Below are positions 24,818 through 34,159 of a stretch of 64,000 bases of DNA, in pieces. Both the position numbers and the translations under genes were made by a program. Under the pieces are notes generated by a model. The model was not told the origin of the DNA. It searched no databases and saw only the letters and a program-made list of their open reading frames with translations. The stretch is from the NCBI GenBank assembly GCA_001604105.1, contig LVAQ01000008.1:4230-68229 (forward strand). Reading direction: 5' to 3'. Source of the stretch: Clostridiales bacterium Firm_11. Its GTDB lineage: Bacteria; Bacillota; Clostridia; Christensenellales; Aristaeellaceae. How positions within the stretch are numbered: the first letter of the stretch is position 1; each line of letters opens with the position of its first letter.

Positions 24818-25714
24818 TTATTTTCCTGTCTTGCCGGAGGTTGTGCGGCGGGTGGTGCGCTGCGCATTTGATGGCTTGCGCGTCCCTGTACGTTTGCGCT
24901 GGCTGCGGCCTGTGCCCGCGCTTGAACCCAGCACAGCTGTAAGCAGCCTGGAAAGCGGCCAAAGCAGCAGCGGCAGTAGCAGCGTGATGCCTGTGCAAAT
25001 GGCAAAGGTGGTGGCGATGGGTTGCAGATACCCGCTGAACACTTCCACCGGGAACAGTTGCATAATCGGCTCCATGGCGCTGAAAATCCCATCGGGGATG
25101 AACACCCTATGAATCCACGCCCAAAAACCGTCAAAGTCAAAGTATCCCCAAAGGCCCAGCCCTACGAGCAGCGCAAGCGGGATGAACGCACCCAGATAGT
25201 ACCCGCCTGTTGAAAAAGGACTCTTCTTGCTCCCTTTGACCCCAATCAGCGCGCGCGTTAGCAACAGCAGCACAATGGCCGCACAGCCGAGCAGCACCGC
25301 TTTGGCGCTATCCACCCAGCCCTTGACGGTTGCCATGTGTGTTTTGAACGTCTCCGGCACCCCAATGCGGAAGCCCCCGATGGTTACCGCCGGTTCCCAC
25401 AGGGTCTTAATGCCGGTCAGGTAGTCCAGCGTATCGTTCACAAACGCATCCGCATCGGCTTGGCTTACAATGCCGCGACCCACCACATGCGTATCCACAC
25501 CCTGCTTGAGCAAATCCACACGCGTCACGTTCAGCGCCAGCGCGACGCCAAAGCTCAGCACGATGAGCAGCAATCCAATCAGCAGGCAAGTCCAGAATGC
25601 CCCGCGCTTCTTTTTCAAGTTGCCTTCGCTGAACACCTTGCCGGGATCCAGCTTATCCGTCCATTGCCCCTTCAGGTTATCGGTGACGTTCCCTGGGATA
25701 TCATGCTTGGTCAT
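24818..25714 (-). CDS. DUF1461/TIGR01906-type integral membrane protein (Lit-like)
   Basis: This 298-residue protein has four main membrane helices (about 42-62, 140-160, 175-195 and 235-262). It has the conserved extracellular pieces of the DUF1461 group: HMATVKGWVD near 127, then FWAWIHRVFIP and LFPVEVFSGYL. Lit, a characterised member, moves an acyl chain within N-terminal lipoprotein cysteines; whether this protein does so is unproven. Residues 270-298 form a basic Thr/Arg/Lys tail not usual for the family. GGGGAG precedes the ATG. It lies between prfB and tsaD on the same strand. Confidence 0.65.
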   Translation of the reverse strand: MTKHDIPGNVTDNLKGQWTDKLDPGKVFSEGNLKKKRGAFWTCLLIGLLLIVLSFGVALALNVTRVDLLKQGVDTHVVGRGIVSQADADAFVNDTLDYLTGIKTLWEPAVTIGGFRIGVPETFKTHMATVKGWVDSAKAVLLGCAAIVLLLLTRALIGVKGSKKSPFSTGGYYLGAFIPLALLVGLGLWGYFDFDGFWAWIHRVFIPDGIFSAMEPIMQLFPVEVFSGYLQPIATTFAICTGITLLLPLLLWPLSRLLTAVLGSSAGTGRSQRKRTGTRKPSNAQRTTRRTTSGKTGK

Positions 25715-25798
25715 GGTATTGCTCCCCTTTCGACTGTCGGTACCGATGCTTGGCCTGTGGCAGGAATCTGCGGAGACTGCATTAGGGTAACGTGTGTA

Positions 25799-26896
25799 TT
25801 ATTGCATCTTCAAATATGCGGTGATAAAGCCGCCAATGTTACCATCCATCACATCATCTACATTGCCGCTCTCAAAGCCCGTGCGATGATCCTTTACCAT
25901 GGTATAGGGCTGGAACACATAGCTGCGTATCTGGCTGCCCCACTCGATTTTCTTCATCACGCCCTTAATATCGGACATCTGTTCTTCTTTTTCACGCATT
26001 TTCAATTCCATCAGGCGGCTTTTCAGCAGGCTTAAGCAAACCTCGCGGTTTTGCATCTGGCTGCGCTCATTCTGGCATTGCGCCACCGTGCCCGTGGGGA
26101 TATGCGTCATACGCACGGCGGAATCAGTGCGGTTTACGTGCTGGCCGCCCGCGCCGCCCGCACGGTAGGTATCGATGCGCACTTCTTCCATGTTGACCTG
26201 AAAATCGTCATCTGCGGGCAGTATCGGCGCTACATCCATGGAGCTGAAGCTGGTATGCCGCCGCGCGTTCGAATCAAACGGGCTGATGCGTACCAGCCGA
26301 TGCACGCCGCGCTCGCTGCGCAGGTAGCCATAGGCGTTGTCTCCCTCCACTTGGAAGGTCACGCTTTTCAGCCCCGCCTCATCGCCATCCAGAATATCGT
26401 TGATGGTCACCTTGAAACCCATGCGTTCGCAATAGCGCGTATACATGCGAAATAACATCTGCGTCCAATCCTGCGCCTCGGTGCCACCGGCGCCCGCGTG
26501 CAGGCTCAGCACACAGTTGCACTGGTCGTACTCGCCGCGCATCAGCGTTTCCAGTTCCAGCGCGTCCGCCTCGGTGCTTAGCCCTTCCAGCTCCGCGCCG
26601 CACTCCTTGCCCATCTCCTCATCGGGGTCCTCCTTCAGCAAGGAAAGCATGGCTTCCACATCATCGCAGCGGGCATTCAGGCTTGCCACATGTTCAATGC
26701 GGCTCTCAATCTGCCGCACGCGGCGCGTGACCGCAGTCGAACGTTCCAGATCATTCCAAAATGCCGCGGCGTTCATTTCTTCCTTAAGTTCACTCAGCTC
26801 TTCCTCCAGCACAGGCAGATGCAGCGCATCCGCCGCCTTCTGGATGGATTGGCGCAGGCTGGTAAGCTCCTGCGCATAGCGTTCGATATCGACCAT
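25799..26896 (-). CDS. prfB: Peptide chain release factor 2
   Basis: RF2 ends translation at UGA and UAA codons. The 365-residue protein carries the RF2 anticodon-mimic tripeptide SPF (RISPFDS) and the catalytic GGQ loop (AGGAGGQHVN). The start at 26896 follows AAAGGAG. The frame runs unbroken from the N-terminal helix into the main body. The in-frame UGA and +1 frameshift that autoregulate prfB in many bacteria are absent. It lies downstream of secA, a common Bacillota order. Confidence 0.95.
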   Translation of the reverse strand: MVDIERYAQELTSLRQSIQKAADALHLPVLEEELSELKEEMNAAAFWNDLERSTAVTRRVRQIESRIEHVASLNARCDDVEAMLSLLKEDPDEEMGKECGAELEGLSTEADALELETLMRGEYDQCNCVLSLHAGAGGTEAQDWTQMLFRMYTRYCERMGFKVTINDILDGDEAGLKSVTFQVEGDNAYGYLRSERGVHRLVRISPFDSNARRHTSFSSMDVAPILPADDDFQVNMEEVRIDTYRAGGAGGQHVNRTDSAVRMTHIPTGTVAQCQNERSQMQNREVCLSLLKSRLMELKMREKEEQMSDIKGVMKKIEWGSQIRSYVFQPYTMVKDHRTGFESGNVDDVMDGNIGGFITAYLKMQ

Positions 26897-27016
26897 AACA
26901 TGCTCCTTTACGATTGGCTGAAAATCGGATGCCCTGCCCAAAGACAGTTTCCCGCGCCACACTTAGCGTGCGCAGGGCGGCGGCGCATCCCTTACGCGCC
27001 GCCGATACGCAAACCT

Positions 27017-29758
27017 TTACGCATTCTTGCCGCAGCAATGCTTATACTTCTTGCCGCTGCCGCAGGGGCAGGGTTGGTTGCGCCCCACCGCGCCCGGTTG
27101 GTCTTTGCTGGCGGGCGCGCCGCCCTGTTTGGCCTGCCCGGCAGCGCCGACCTTGCCCTCACCACCCGCAAACCCTGCCTGCGTCTTGGCTACATCCACG
27201 CTGGCGCGACGTTCCGGCAGGCGCTCCACGCGAGCCTGGTACAGCCTGCGCACCGTATCTTCGCGGATCATATGCACCATGTCGTTAAACATATCATAGC
27301 TTTCCATACGATATTCCTGCACAGGATTGCGCTGCCCGTAGGCGCGCAGGCCGATGCCATCACGCAGGTTATCCATCGCATCGATGTGATCCATCCAGTG
27401 ATGGTCGATGGCGCCCAGCATCACCACGCGCTCAAACTCGCGCATATCTACGCCGATGCCGGCCAGCAGCGCCTCGCGCTCACCGTAGAACGCCTCCGCG
27501 TCCTGATAGAGCAGGGTGGTCAGCTCCTCCGGCTCGGCCATCTGCGGCAACCGATCAGCATACTTCGCAAAAGTACCGTTTTTCAGGCATAGATGCTCCA
27601 GATAGTCGCGCGCTTCATCCACGCTCCAGTCCGGGCTGCCTTCGCCGGTAAAATTGCGTTCAGCGGTGGAATCAATCAGGTTGTGTACCATGGAAAGCAC
27701 CGTCTGGCGCATGTTATCGCCTTTGAGTATCTCCCTGCGCTGGCCGTAGATCAGCTCGCGCTGTTTATTCATCACATCGTCATATTGCAGCACATTTTTG
27801 CGGATATCATAGTTGTGGCCTTCAATCCGCTTTTGCGCGTTTTCAATCTGCTTGGTCAGCAAGCCCGCCTCCAGCGGCTGATCTTCCCCCATGCCAAGGC
27901 GTTCGATCATCGGCGCGATGCGTTCGCTGCCAAACAGGCGCATCACATCATCTTCCAGGCTGATGAAGAACTGTGTGCTGCCCGGATCCCCCTGGCGACC
28001 CGCGCGGCCGCGCAGCTGGTTATCGATACGGCGGCTCTCATGGCGTTCGGTGCCGATGATGTGCAGCCCGCCAAGTGCCATCACGCGCTCATGCTCCGCA
28101 TCGGTCTCCTTTTTGAACTCGGCAAAATAGCGGTTGTAGGTCTGCCGCGCGGCCAGCACCTCGGGAGGTACGTCCTCATTATGCCCCACGGCTTCCATGA
28201 TGATTTCATCCGGCAACCCATCCTGGCGCAGTTTGCGCCGCGAAAGAAAATCCGGATTGCCACCAAGCAGAATATCGGTGCCGCGTCCCGCCATGTTGGT
28301 GGCGATGGTCACGGCGTTTACCGAGCCTGCCTGGGCGATGATATCCGCCTCCCGCGCATGGTTTTTCGCGTTGAGTACCTCATGCCGCACCCCGCGCATT
28401 TCAATGAGTCTGCTGAGCATTTCGCTGGTTTCCACATTCACCGTACCCACCAGCAACGGTTGCCCCGTGGCGTGACGGCGGACGATCTCTTCAACCACGG
28501 CGGTAAACTTGCCCTTGCGGGTTTTGTACACCACATCGTTCATATCCTTACGGATCATCGGGCGGTTGGTGGGCACCTGCACTACGTCAAGGTTATAGAT
28601 GCCCTGAAACTCTTCTTCTTCCGTCTTGGCGGTACCGGTCATGCCGCTGATTTTCTGGTACATGCGGAAATAATTCTGGAACGTGATGGTCGCAAGGGTT
28701 TTGCTTTCCCGGTTGACCTTCACATGTTCTTTGGCTTCGATGGCCTGGTGCAGCCCATCGCTGTAGCGGCGGCCTACCATCAACCGTCCGGTGAATTCAT
28801 CCACAATGATCACTTCGCCGTTTTGCACCACATAATCCACATCACGCTTCATCATGGCGTGCGCTTTAAGCCCTTGCAGGATGTAATGATACAGCTCGGC
28901 ATTGTCCAAATCGGCGATGTTTTCTACGTTAAAATCACGCTGCGCACGCTCTACGCCGCGTTCTGTCAGGCTCACCGCTTTTTCCTTCTCGGCGATGGTA
29001 TAGTCTTCCTCTTTTTTCAGGCGGCTTACAAACCTATCCGCCTTTTCATACATATCGGTGGATTGTTCGCCCTGCCCGCTGATGATCAGCGGTGTGCGCG
29101 CCTCGTCAATCAGGATGGAGTCCACCTCATCCACAATGGCAAACACATGCCCGCGCTGCACCATGTCCGGCTCGCGGCCGACCATGTTATCACGCAGGTA
29201 ATCAAAGCCCATCTCGTTGTTGGTACCGTATGTCACATCACACGCATAGGCGGCGCGGCGCTGTTGGTTATCCATATCGTGCGTGATGATGCCCACGCTG
29301 ATGCCCATGAAGTGGAAGATGTTGCCCATCCACTCGCCCTGGAACTTGGCAAGGTAATCATTGACCGTTACAATGTGCACACCCTCGCCGGAAAGCGCGT
29401 TCAGGTATGCGGGAAGCGTCGCGGTATGGGTTTTGCCCTCGCCTGTTTTCATTTCCGCGATACGCCCCTGGTGCAGGCAAACGCCGCCAATCACCTGTAC
29501 GGGGAACAGCCGCTTGCCATCCACACGCCATACGGCTTCGCGGAAGGCTGCAAATGCGTCGGGCAGAATATCGTCAAGGCTCATGCCGCCCTGCACCAAT
29601 CCTTTGAACTCCGCGGTCTTGGCGCGCAGCTCCGAATCCGTCAGCCCTTTATACTCATCTTCTTTGGCAAGTACCAGCTCGGCGATTTTCGCAAGCCGCT
29701 TGACCTGCACCTCGTTGCTCACGCCAAACATGCTCTTTAACAAGTCTTTCAGCGACAA
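27017..29758 (-). CDS. secA: Preprotein translocase ATPase SecA
   Basis: SecA drives export through SecYEG by ATP hydrolysis. The 913-residue protein has the Walker A MKTGEGKT near residue 105, the DEAD-like [23 protein letters not shown] and the [19 protein letters not shown] helicase motif. A C-terminal zinc domain ([13 protein letters not shown]) binds SecB or ribosomes in other species. The start is TTG at 29758 with AAGGAG nine bases upstream; no ATG fits the usual N-terminus ([11 protein letters not shown]). The promoter is at 29833-29862. Confidence 0.96.
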   Translation of the reverse strand: MSLKDLLKSMFGVSNEVQVKRLAKIAELVLAKEDEYKGLTDSELRAKTAEFKGLVQGGMSLDDILPDAFAAFREAVWRVDGKRLFPVQVIGGVCLHQGRIAEMKTGEGKTHTATLPAYLNALSGEGVHIVTVNDYLAKFQGEWMGNIFHFMGISVGIITHDMDNQQRRAAYACDVTYGTNNEMGFDYLRDNMVGREPDMVQRGHVFAIVDEVDSILIDEARTPLIISGQGEQSTDMYEKADRFVSRLKKEEDYTIAEKEKAVSLTERGVERAQRDFNVENIADLDNAELYHYILQGLKAHAMMKRDVDYVVQNGEVIIVDEFTGRLMVGRRYSDGLHQAIEAKEHVKVNRESKTLATITFQNYFRMYQKISGMTGTAKTEEEEFQGIYNLDVVQVPTNRPMIRKDMNDVVYKTRKGKFTAVVEEIVRRHATGQPLLVGTVNVETSEMLSRLIEMRGVRHEVLNAKNHAREADIIAQAGSVNAVTIATNMAGRGTDILLGGNPDFLSRRKLRQDGLPDEIIMEAVGHNEDVPPEVLAARQTYNRYFAEFKKETDAEHERVMALGGLHIIGTERHESRRIDNQLRGRAGRQGDPGSTQFFISLEDDVMRLFGSERIAPMIERLGMGEDQPLEAGLLTKQIENAQKRIEGHNYDIRKNVLQYDDVMNKQRELIYGQRREILKGDNMRQTVLSMVHNLIDSTAERNFTGEGSPDWSVDEARDYLEHLCLKNGTFAKYADRLPQMAEPEELTTLLYQDAEAFYGEREALLAGIGVDMREFERVVMLGAIDHHWMDHIDAMDNLRDGIGLRAYGQRNPVQEYRMESYDMFNDMVHMIREDTVRRLYQARVERLPERRASVDVAKTQAGFAGGEGKVGAAGQAKQGGAPASKDQPGAVGRNQPCPCGSGKKYKHCCGKNA

Positions 29759-29832
29759 TGTGATGATCTCCTTTGTGATCGCGGGCAGCGGGGAGCCACG
29801 CGCGTAAATCGCGGCGCAATACGCCAAGGTAG

Positions 29833-29862
29833 ATTATACCATGCTTTGACAGGGGATGACAA
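29833..29862 (-). promoter_or_regulatory. secA promoter
   Basis: On the minus strand TTGTCA (29862-29857) and TATAAT (29838-29833) are 18 bp apart, about 70 bases before the secA start. Confidence 0.6.
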
Positions 29863-30000
29863 GCATGCCCTTGGGCTAGGTTTGTAACAGAATCACCCGA
29901 AAAGCATCTGCAAAACAGCCGAGTGAGAAACCTCCGCCAAAGCCGCGCGAAGAGGCGCAGCGCGCGCTTTCCCGCAAAGCCATCCGCCGCCTCGCCGCGC
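29863..30000. other. Intergenic region between secA and perR
   Basis: I see no gene here. Several GC-rich short stems occur (GCGCGAAGAGGCGC and neighbours). The perR terminator follows at 30001-30038. Confidence 0.4.
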
Positions 30001-30038
30001 AAAAACCGCCCGTGCCGATGAAGCGCCACGTGCGGTTT
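30001..30038 (-). terminator. Terminator of the catalase-perR operon
   Basis: On the minus strand AAACCGC-A-CGTG (30038-30027) pairs with CACG-G-GCGGTTT (30014-30003) and ends in a five-T run. Confidence 0.7.
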
Positions 30039-30144
30039 GTCTCTATTCATGATTTGACGCTTGCGCTTCTTATGCCCAATCCAACCCGTGCCTTTGCCAA
30101 GGGACGGCATCGCCTGCGGCGCATGGTTTTGGCATGCTTACCCA

Positions 30145-30570
30145 TCAGTCCTGTTCCGGCGGGTGCGCATCATCCTGGCTTGTTTGCCGGGCACTGGCGC
30201 ATTGCGGGCAAAGCCCTTCAAACACCGTCATATGCCGCTGAACCTGAAAGCCCGTATCCTTGGAAAGCTGTGCATCCAGCTCCGCACGGTAGGCAATGGG
30301 CGCATCGATCATGGCTCCGCATTCTGTACAACGCAGGTGGTAATGCCGCTCCATACGCCAGTCAAACCTGTCCGCATCCGGCATGGTAACATGACGCACC
30401 TCGCCGTTCTCCGTAAGCAGGTTCAGGTTGCGGTATACCGTCCCACGGCTGATCTTCGGTTCAACCGTGCGCAAGTGAAGGTAGATTTCATCCGCCGTGG
30501 GATGGTTGCGCAGCGCTTGCACCGTATCATACACCAGTTTGCGCTGCTTGGTACTTCTTTGGCGTTTCAT
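30145..30570 (-). CDS. perR: Fur-family peroxide regulator (PerR-like)
   Basis: The 141-residue protein has the Fur winged helix (YLHLRTVEPKISRGTVYRNLNLL) and a C-terminal dimer domain. A structural zinc site is formed by CTEC and CPQC, and His residues sit in HYHLRCTEC. PerR senses hydrogen peroxide by iron-catalysed oxidation of His ligands; Fur and Zur are alternatives. The gene follows the catalase gene by 25 bp on the same strand, which favours PerR. The ATG at 30570 has GGAG eight bases upstream; a GTG three codons earlier is less likely. Confidence 0.82.
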   Translation of the reverse strand: MKRQRSTKQRKLVYDTVQALRNHPTADEIYLHLRTVEPKISRGTVYRNLNLLTENGEVRHVTMPDADRFDWRMERHYHLRCTECGAMIDAPIAYRAELDAQLSKDTGFQVQRHMTVFEGLCPQCASARQTSQDDAHPPEQD

Positions 30571-30595
30571 TGGGCTCACTCCCGGGCACGCAGGA

Positions 30596-32113
30596 TTACT
30601 CCATTGTACTCGAAAGCGTTGCCTGAATCAAGGCCTGATGACTGAGCTTGGCCAGCGCCTCCACCGTTTCCATCCGCAGGTCTAACGCTTCGCTCATGCG
30701 GGAACCATAGGCGCTGTCCGCCAGATAGCAGTGTACGGCATGGCGGTAGCGCACGTTTTTGGTAACGCCGGCCATCTCCGCCGCGGTGTTATGAATCAAC
30801 AGCGCGCGTTGGCGTTCATCCATGATACGCCACAGGTTGCCCCCCGCACGGAAGCAATCATCGGTGGGGACATCCTTGGGGTCATAGCGCCACATTGCGC
30901 CTTCCAGCGCCATGGGCGGCTCGGCCACTTCCGGCTGCGCTGTCCAGTACCCCGCGCTGTTGGGGGAATAGGCTGGCTGCGTACCGTAGTTGCCATCCAC
31001 GCGCATGGCGCCATCACGGTGATACTCCTGCACATCGCACTTGGCGCGGTTAACAGGGATGTGGTTATGGTTCACGCCAAGGCGGTAGCGCTGCGCATCG
31101 CCATAGGAAAACAGCCTGCCTTGCAGAAAGCGGTCAGGGGAGAAGCCGATCCCCGGCACTACATGCGCGGGCGTAAAGGCTGCCTGTTCCACCTCGGCAA
31201 AGTAGTTCTCGGGGTTGCGGGTGAGCGTCAGTTCACCTACCGCAAGGAGCGGAAACTCCTTGTGCGGCCAAACTTTGGTGATATCAAAAGGATTTTCGTA
31301 ATGGTTCTTTGCCTGTTCCTCGGTCATGATTTGCAGGTACATGTCCCATTTGGGGAAATCACCGCGCTCAATGGCTTCAAAGAGATCCTTGCCGTGGTAT
31401 TCCCGATCCACAGCGTTGATGGCGGCAGCTTCCGCGTTGGTGAGGCATTGGATGCCCTGCCTGGTCTTGAAATGGAATTTACACCACACGCGCTCATTGT
31501 TGGCATTGTACAGTGAGAAGGTGTGCTCCCCGTAGAAGTTCATGTTGCGGAAGCTGGCGGGGATGCCGCGCTCGCTCATCGTTATGGTTATCTGGTGGAA
31601 GCACTCCGGCAGCAGCGTCCAAAAATCCCAGTTGTTTTGCGCACTGCGACGGCCGGTGTGGGGATCGCGCTTGACGGCGCGGTTGAGATCGCTGAAATTG
31701 TGCACATCCCGGATGAAGAACGTCGGCGTGTTGTTGCCCACCAGATCCCAGTTGCCTTCCTCGGTGTAGAATTTTACGGCAACACCGCGGATATCGCGCT
31801 CACAATCCGCCGCGCCGCGCTCACCCGCCACCGTGGAAAAACGGATGAACAGCTCGGTCTCCTTGCCCAGTTGCAGCGCCTTGGCACGGGTATAACGGGA
31901 AACATCGTGCGTAACGGTCAGCTTGCCATAGGCGCCCCACCCTTTGGCGTGCATGCGGCGTTCGGGGATCACCTCACGGTTGAAATGCGCCATTTTTTCC
32001 ATCAGCCATACGTCCTGCATCACCACGGGGCCGCGCGCGCCTGCGGTAATGGAGTTTTCGTTGTCGGCAACCGGTGCGCCGACTTCGTTGGTCAACTTCT
32101 TGATATCCGCCAT
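30596..32113 (-). CDS. katA: Monofunctional haem catalase
   Basis: The 505-residue enzyme converts hydrogen peroxide to water and oxygen. The active-site region reads [20 protein letters not shown] with catalytic His55. The distal Asn lies in [11 protein letters not shown], and the proximal haem-binding Tyr in [14 protein letters not shown]. Length matches small-subunit clade catalases. Family members usually have KGAGA after the His, so the Trp (KGWGA) is a small oddity. AGGAGG precedes the ATG. The gene is third in an apparent four-gene unit ending with perR; no obvious PerR box is in the 58-bp gap before it. Confidence 0.95.
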   Translation of the reverse strand: MADIKKLTNEVGAPVADNENSITAGARGPVVMQDVWLMEKMAHFNREVIPERRMHAKGWGAYGKLTVTHDVSRYTRAKALQLGKETELFIRFSTVAGERGAADCERDIRGVAVKFYTEEGNWDLVGNNTPTFFIRDVHNFSDLNRAVKRDPHTGRRSAQNNWDFWTLLPECFHQITITMSERGIPASFRNMNFYGEHTFSLYNANNERVWCKFHFKTRQGIQCLTNAEAAAINAVDREYHGKDLFEAIERGDFPKWDMYLQIMTEEQAKNHYENPFDITKVWPHKEFPLLAVGELTLTRNPENYFAEVEQAAFTPAHVVPGIGFSPDRFLQGRLFSYGDAQRYRLGVNHNHIPVNRAKCDVQEYHRDGAMRVDGNYGTQPAYSPNSAGYWTAQPEVAEPPMALEGAMWRYDPKDVPTDDCFRAGGNLWRIMDERQRALLIHNTAAEMAGVTKNVRYRHAVHCYLADSAYGSRMSEALDLRMETVEALAKLSHQALIQATLSSTME

Positions 32114-32171
32114 GTTTCCGCCTCCTTCGTCATGTCGTTGCCGGGCAGGCCGCCTAGCCGGCTGCCCAAGG

Positions 32172-32858
32172 TCACAGGGTCGTGAACATCCATAGCATCC
32201 ACAGGTAGGTTAGCGTTTTGGGCAGCATGAGTATGCCAAGCATACGGTATCTCCCGGCCAGCAACGCCGCGGGCAGGTAGCAGGCAAAGCTCAGCGCAAT
32301 GGCTGTGATCATGCCTGAAAGCGCAGGGTAGACCGTACCGATGTGCCCATAAAGGATCGCCACCACGGCACCCAGCAGTACAAAAGGCACATTGCGGTAT
32401 ATGGCCCAGCGCAAGGGCGGCGCGCCGCTGCGCCATTGGTTTTGCGGCAACAGGCACAATCCCGTGCGGCAGGCGGCCAGCGCATAGACAGCGGTTGTCC
32501 ATTCCCGCAACGCACGATGCGGCCATAGCAGCAGCCCCACATGCCACAGGAGCACATAAAACACCGTCATGGTAACGGAGGTGATCATCTTGCCCCTGCC
32601 CAGCGCGTTTCCCAATCGTCTCCCCTGCCCAAAAGCGGCGACAAGGATGCGTGGCACAAGGTGAAACAGATCCCCCGCTACAAGTACCAGCCCCATCACC
32701 CCCGCGAGGCTTTTGACCGGCGTTTGCGGCAGGGAAAGCAGGAACGTAGCAAGGTATAATGCCGTCACCAGGTAAAGGCTATCAAACGCAGCCTCAAACC
32801 AGCCGAAGAAGCGCCGTGGCGCCTGCAAAGCGCTCGTAACGCCGTTTTCCGCCTGCAA
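32172..32858 (-). CDS. Multi-pass membrane protein in the catalase operon
   Basis: I do not recognise this 228-residue protein. It has about six or seven hydrophobic helices with short loops and a few charged residues ([20 protein letters not shown]). The start is a TTG at 32858, seven bases after GAGGGGG and four bases past the stop of the upstream DUF454 gene. It is therefore translated tightly with its neighbour. It lies 58 bp before the catalase gene, which suggests a role in oxidative or membrane stress, but this is context only. Confidence 0.6.
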   Translation of the reverse strand: MQAENGVTSALQAPRRFFGWFEAAFDSLYLVTALYLATFLLSLPQTPVKSLAGVMGLVLVAGDLFHLVPRILVAAFGQGRRLGNALGRGKMITSVTMTVFYVLLWHVGLLLWPHRALREWTTAVYALAACRTGLCLLPQNQWRSGAPPLRWAIYRNVPFVLLGAVVAILYGHIGTVYPALSGMITAIALSFACYLPAALLAGRYRMLGILMLPKTLTYLWMLWMFTTL

Positions 32859-32862
32859 ACCC

Positions 32863-33222
32863 TCACCCCCTCGGCTTTGCCACCCACAGAATATGCGCTG
32901 TCACCGCCGCGCCCACAACCATCAGGCCAACCGTAACCCAAGCGTTACGTGCGGCAATCATGGAAAGCAGCAGCATCCCCCATAGGAAGCACAGGCTCAC
33001 CGCCACCGTGCGACGGCTGATGCCCTGATGGTCGCGGTAACTGCGTATGTATTCATGCACAAACGGGATTCGCATCACACGCGATTGCAGTTTCGGTGTG
33101 GAAGCCAGGCAGCCGACCGCCGCCAACACAAACGGCGTCGTCGGCCATATAGGCAGAAAGATGCCGATGAACCCCAGCGCCAGCAGGATGCAGCCGCACC
33201 CGGTAAGCAGGATGTTCTTCAC
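32863..33222 (-). CDS. DUF454/YbaN-family small membrane protein
   Basis: The 119-residue protein has the DUF454 pattern: a first helix (about 8-25), then LPIWPTTPFVLAAVGCLASTPKL, the conserved PF(V)HEYIRSYRDHQGISRRT cytoplasmic piece and two more helices. The family is widespread and uncharacterised. I chose the GTG at 33222, ten bases after GGAGG; this gives the usual 120-residue length. The upstream ATG at 33249 lies in that ribosome binding site. The promoter at 33410-33438 makes it first in the operon leading to catalase. Confidence 0.75.
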   Translation of the reverse strand: MKNILLTGCGCILLALGFIGIFLPIWPTTPFVLAAVGCLASTPKLQSRVMRIPFVHEYIRSYRDHQGISRRTVAVSLCFLWGMLLLSMIAARNAWVTVGLMVVGAAVTAHILWVAKPRG

Positions 33223-33409
33223 CTTGATGACGCCTCCACTCCTTTGCATGGGGATGGTTCTGCCCATCGCGCAGCCGTTTCTTGCGGAATTCTCTCCCGC
33301 GCTGCAAGATGCTGAAATACCCTCGTACCAACCGAACCGTACCTTGCGCGTTCCCGTGGTTGTTGCTCGTATCTGAATGCAATCTTCGTTATTAGGACTT
33401 ATTACTTAT
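33223..33409 (-). other. Leader of the DUF454-catalase-perR transcript
   Basis: About 180 bases separate the predicted transcription start from the GTG. The long minus frame covering it (33382 down to 33053) has no ribosome binding site and runs out of frame into the DUF454 gene. I see no strong terminator or known riboswitch. Confidence 0.35.
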
Positions 33410-33438
33410 AATATACCTGATGAAACACAATTTGTCAA
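33410..33438 (-). promoter_or_regulatory. Promoter of the DUF454-katA-perR operon
   Basis: On the minus strand TTGACA (33438-33433) and TATATT (33415-33410) are 17 bp apart, near consensus. A/T-rich sequence right after the -10 box (TTATAAGTAATAA) fits a PerR/Fur site only in one half, 9 of 14 positions by my count. Confidence 0.75.
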
Positions 33439-33655
33439 TAGGCAGATGCGCGTGCCATCGCCGCATCAATGTGCCCGCGGAAATAAGAGAGTGTCCCACA
33501 TGCGGCGTGAACCCATCGTCAAGCGCATGTAGCGTGATGGCACCTGTTCACATGCGGCATATCACGGCATAACGCAGCATACAGTAGATACGATGCACCC
33601 CCGCATGCAGCGCAGCAACGGGTTAGCATGTATGCGGCGGCTATCCATCTTCAAT

Positions 33656-34060
33656 CGCGTGTGGCGCGATGGCGCGTACTCGTGCGAAGCACGAAGTGAT
33701 ATACGATGCATACGGCACACCCACGTATACGCCTCAACAACGCTCCCCACATATGGCTTGGACGCTTCATCCAGCGCGTGTGGCGCGATGGTGTGTGCTC
33801 GTGCGAAGCCAGTAGCGATATACGATGCATACGGCACACCCACGTATATGCCCCAACAACGCTCTCCACATATGGCTTGAACGCTTCTTCAAGCGCGTGT
33901 GGCGCGACGGCGCGTGCTCGTGCGAAGCACGAAGTGATATACGATGCATACGGCACACCCACGTATACGCCTCAACAACGCTCCCCACATATGGCTTGAA
34001 CGCATCATCCAGCGCGTGTGGCGTGATGGTGTGTGCTCGTGCGAAGCCAGTAGCGATATA
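33656..34060. repeat. 119-bp tandem repeat in an alternating A-B-A-B order
   Basis: CGCGTGTGGCG starts at 33656, 33775, 33894 and 34013, exactly 119 bp apart. Copies 1 and 3 share GAAGCACGAAGTGATATACG; copies 2 and 4 share GAAGCCAGTAGCGATATACG, so a 238-bp dimer was duplicated. Copies 1 and 3 contain the hairpin CGTGC-GAA-GCACG. The last copy breaks off near 34060. Frames are open on both strands because of composition; none has a start signal. Degenerate traces extend left to about 33510. Confidence 0.9.
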
Positions 34061-34159
34061 CGCACACCCCTGCATATCACCTGCATGCGCGTACGCCGCT
34101 ATCAAACCGCCATCGTCCACATAATACGTGTTTCCGACCGCACCATGACCAGCGTGTTC

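Noticed and set aside
27593..29740. Very long plus-strand frame opposite secA
   Set aside because: It is the antisense shadow of secA in G+C-rich sequence; no ribosome binding site and His/Ala/Val-rich nonsense composition.
33395..33416. PerR box overlapping the catalase operon promoter
   Set aside because: Only 9 of 14 positions match TTATAAT-N-ATTATAA; not enough to call a site.
33593..34124. Several overlapping frames on both strands of the 119-bp repeat
   Set aside because: 119 is not a multiple of three, so the frame changes from unit to unit; no start signals. Also not a CRISPR array, since there are no unique spacers of regular length between short repeats.
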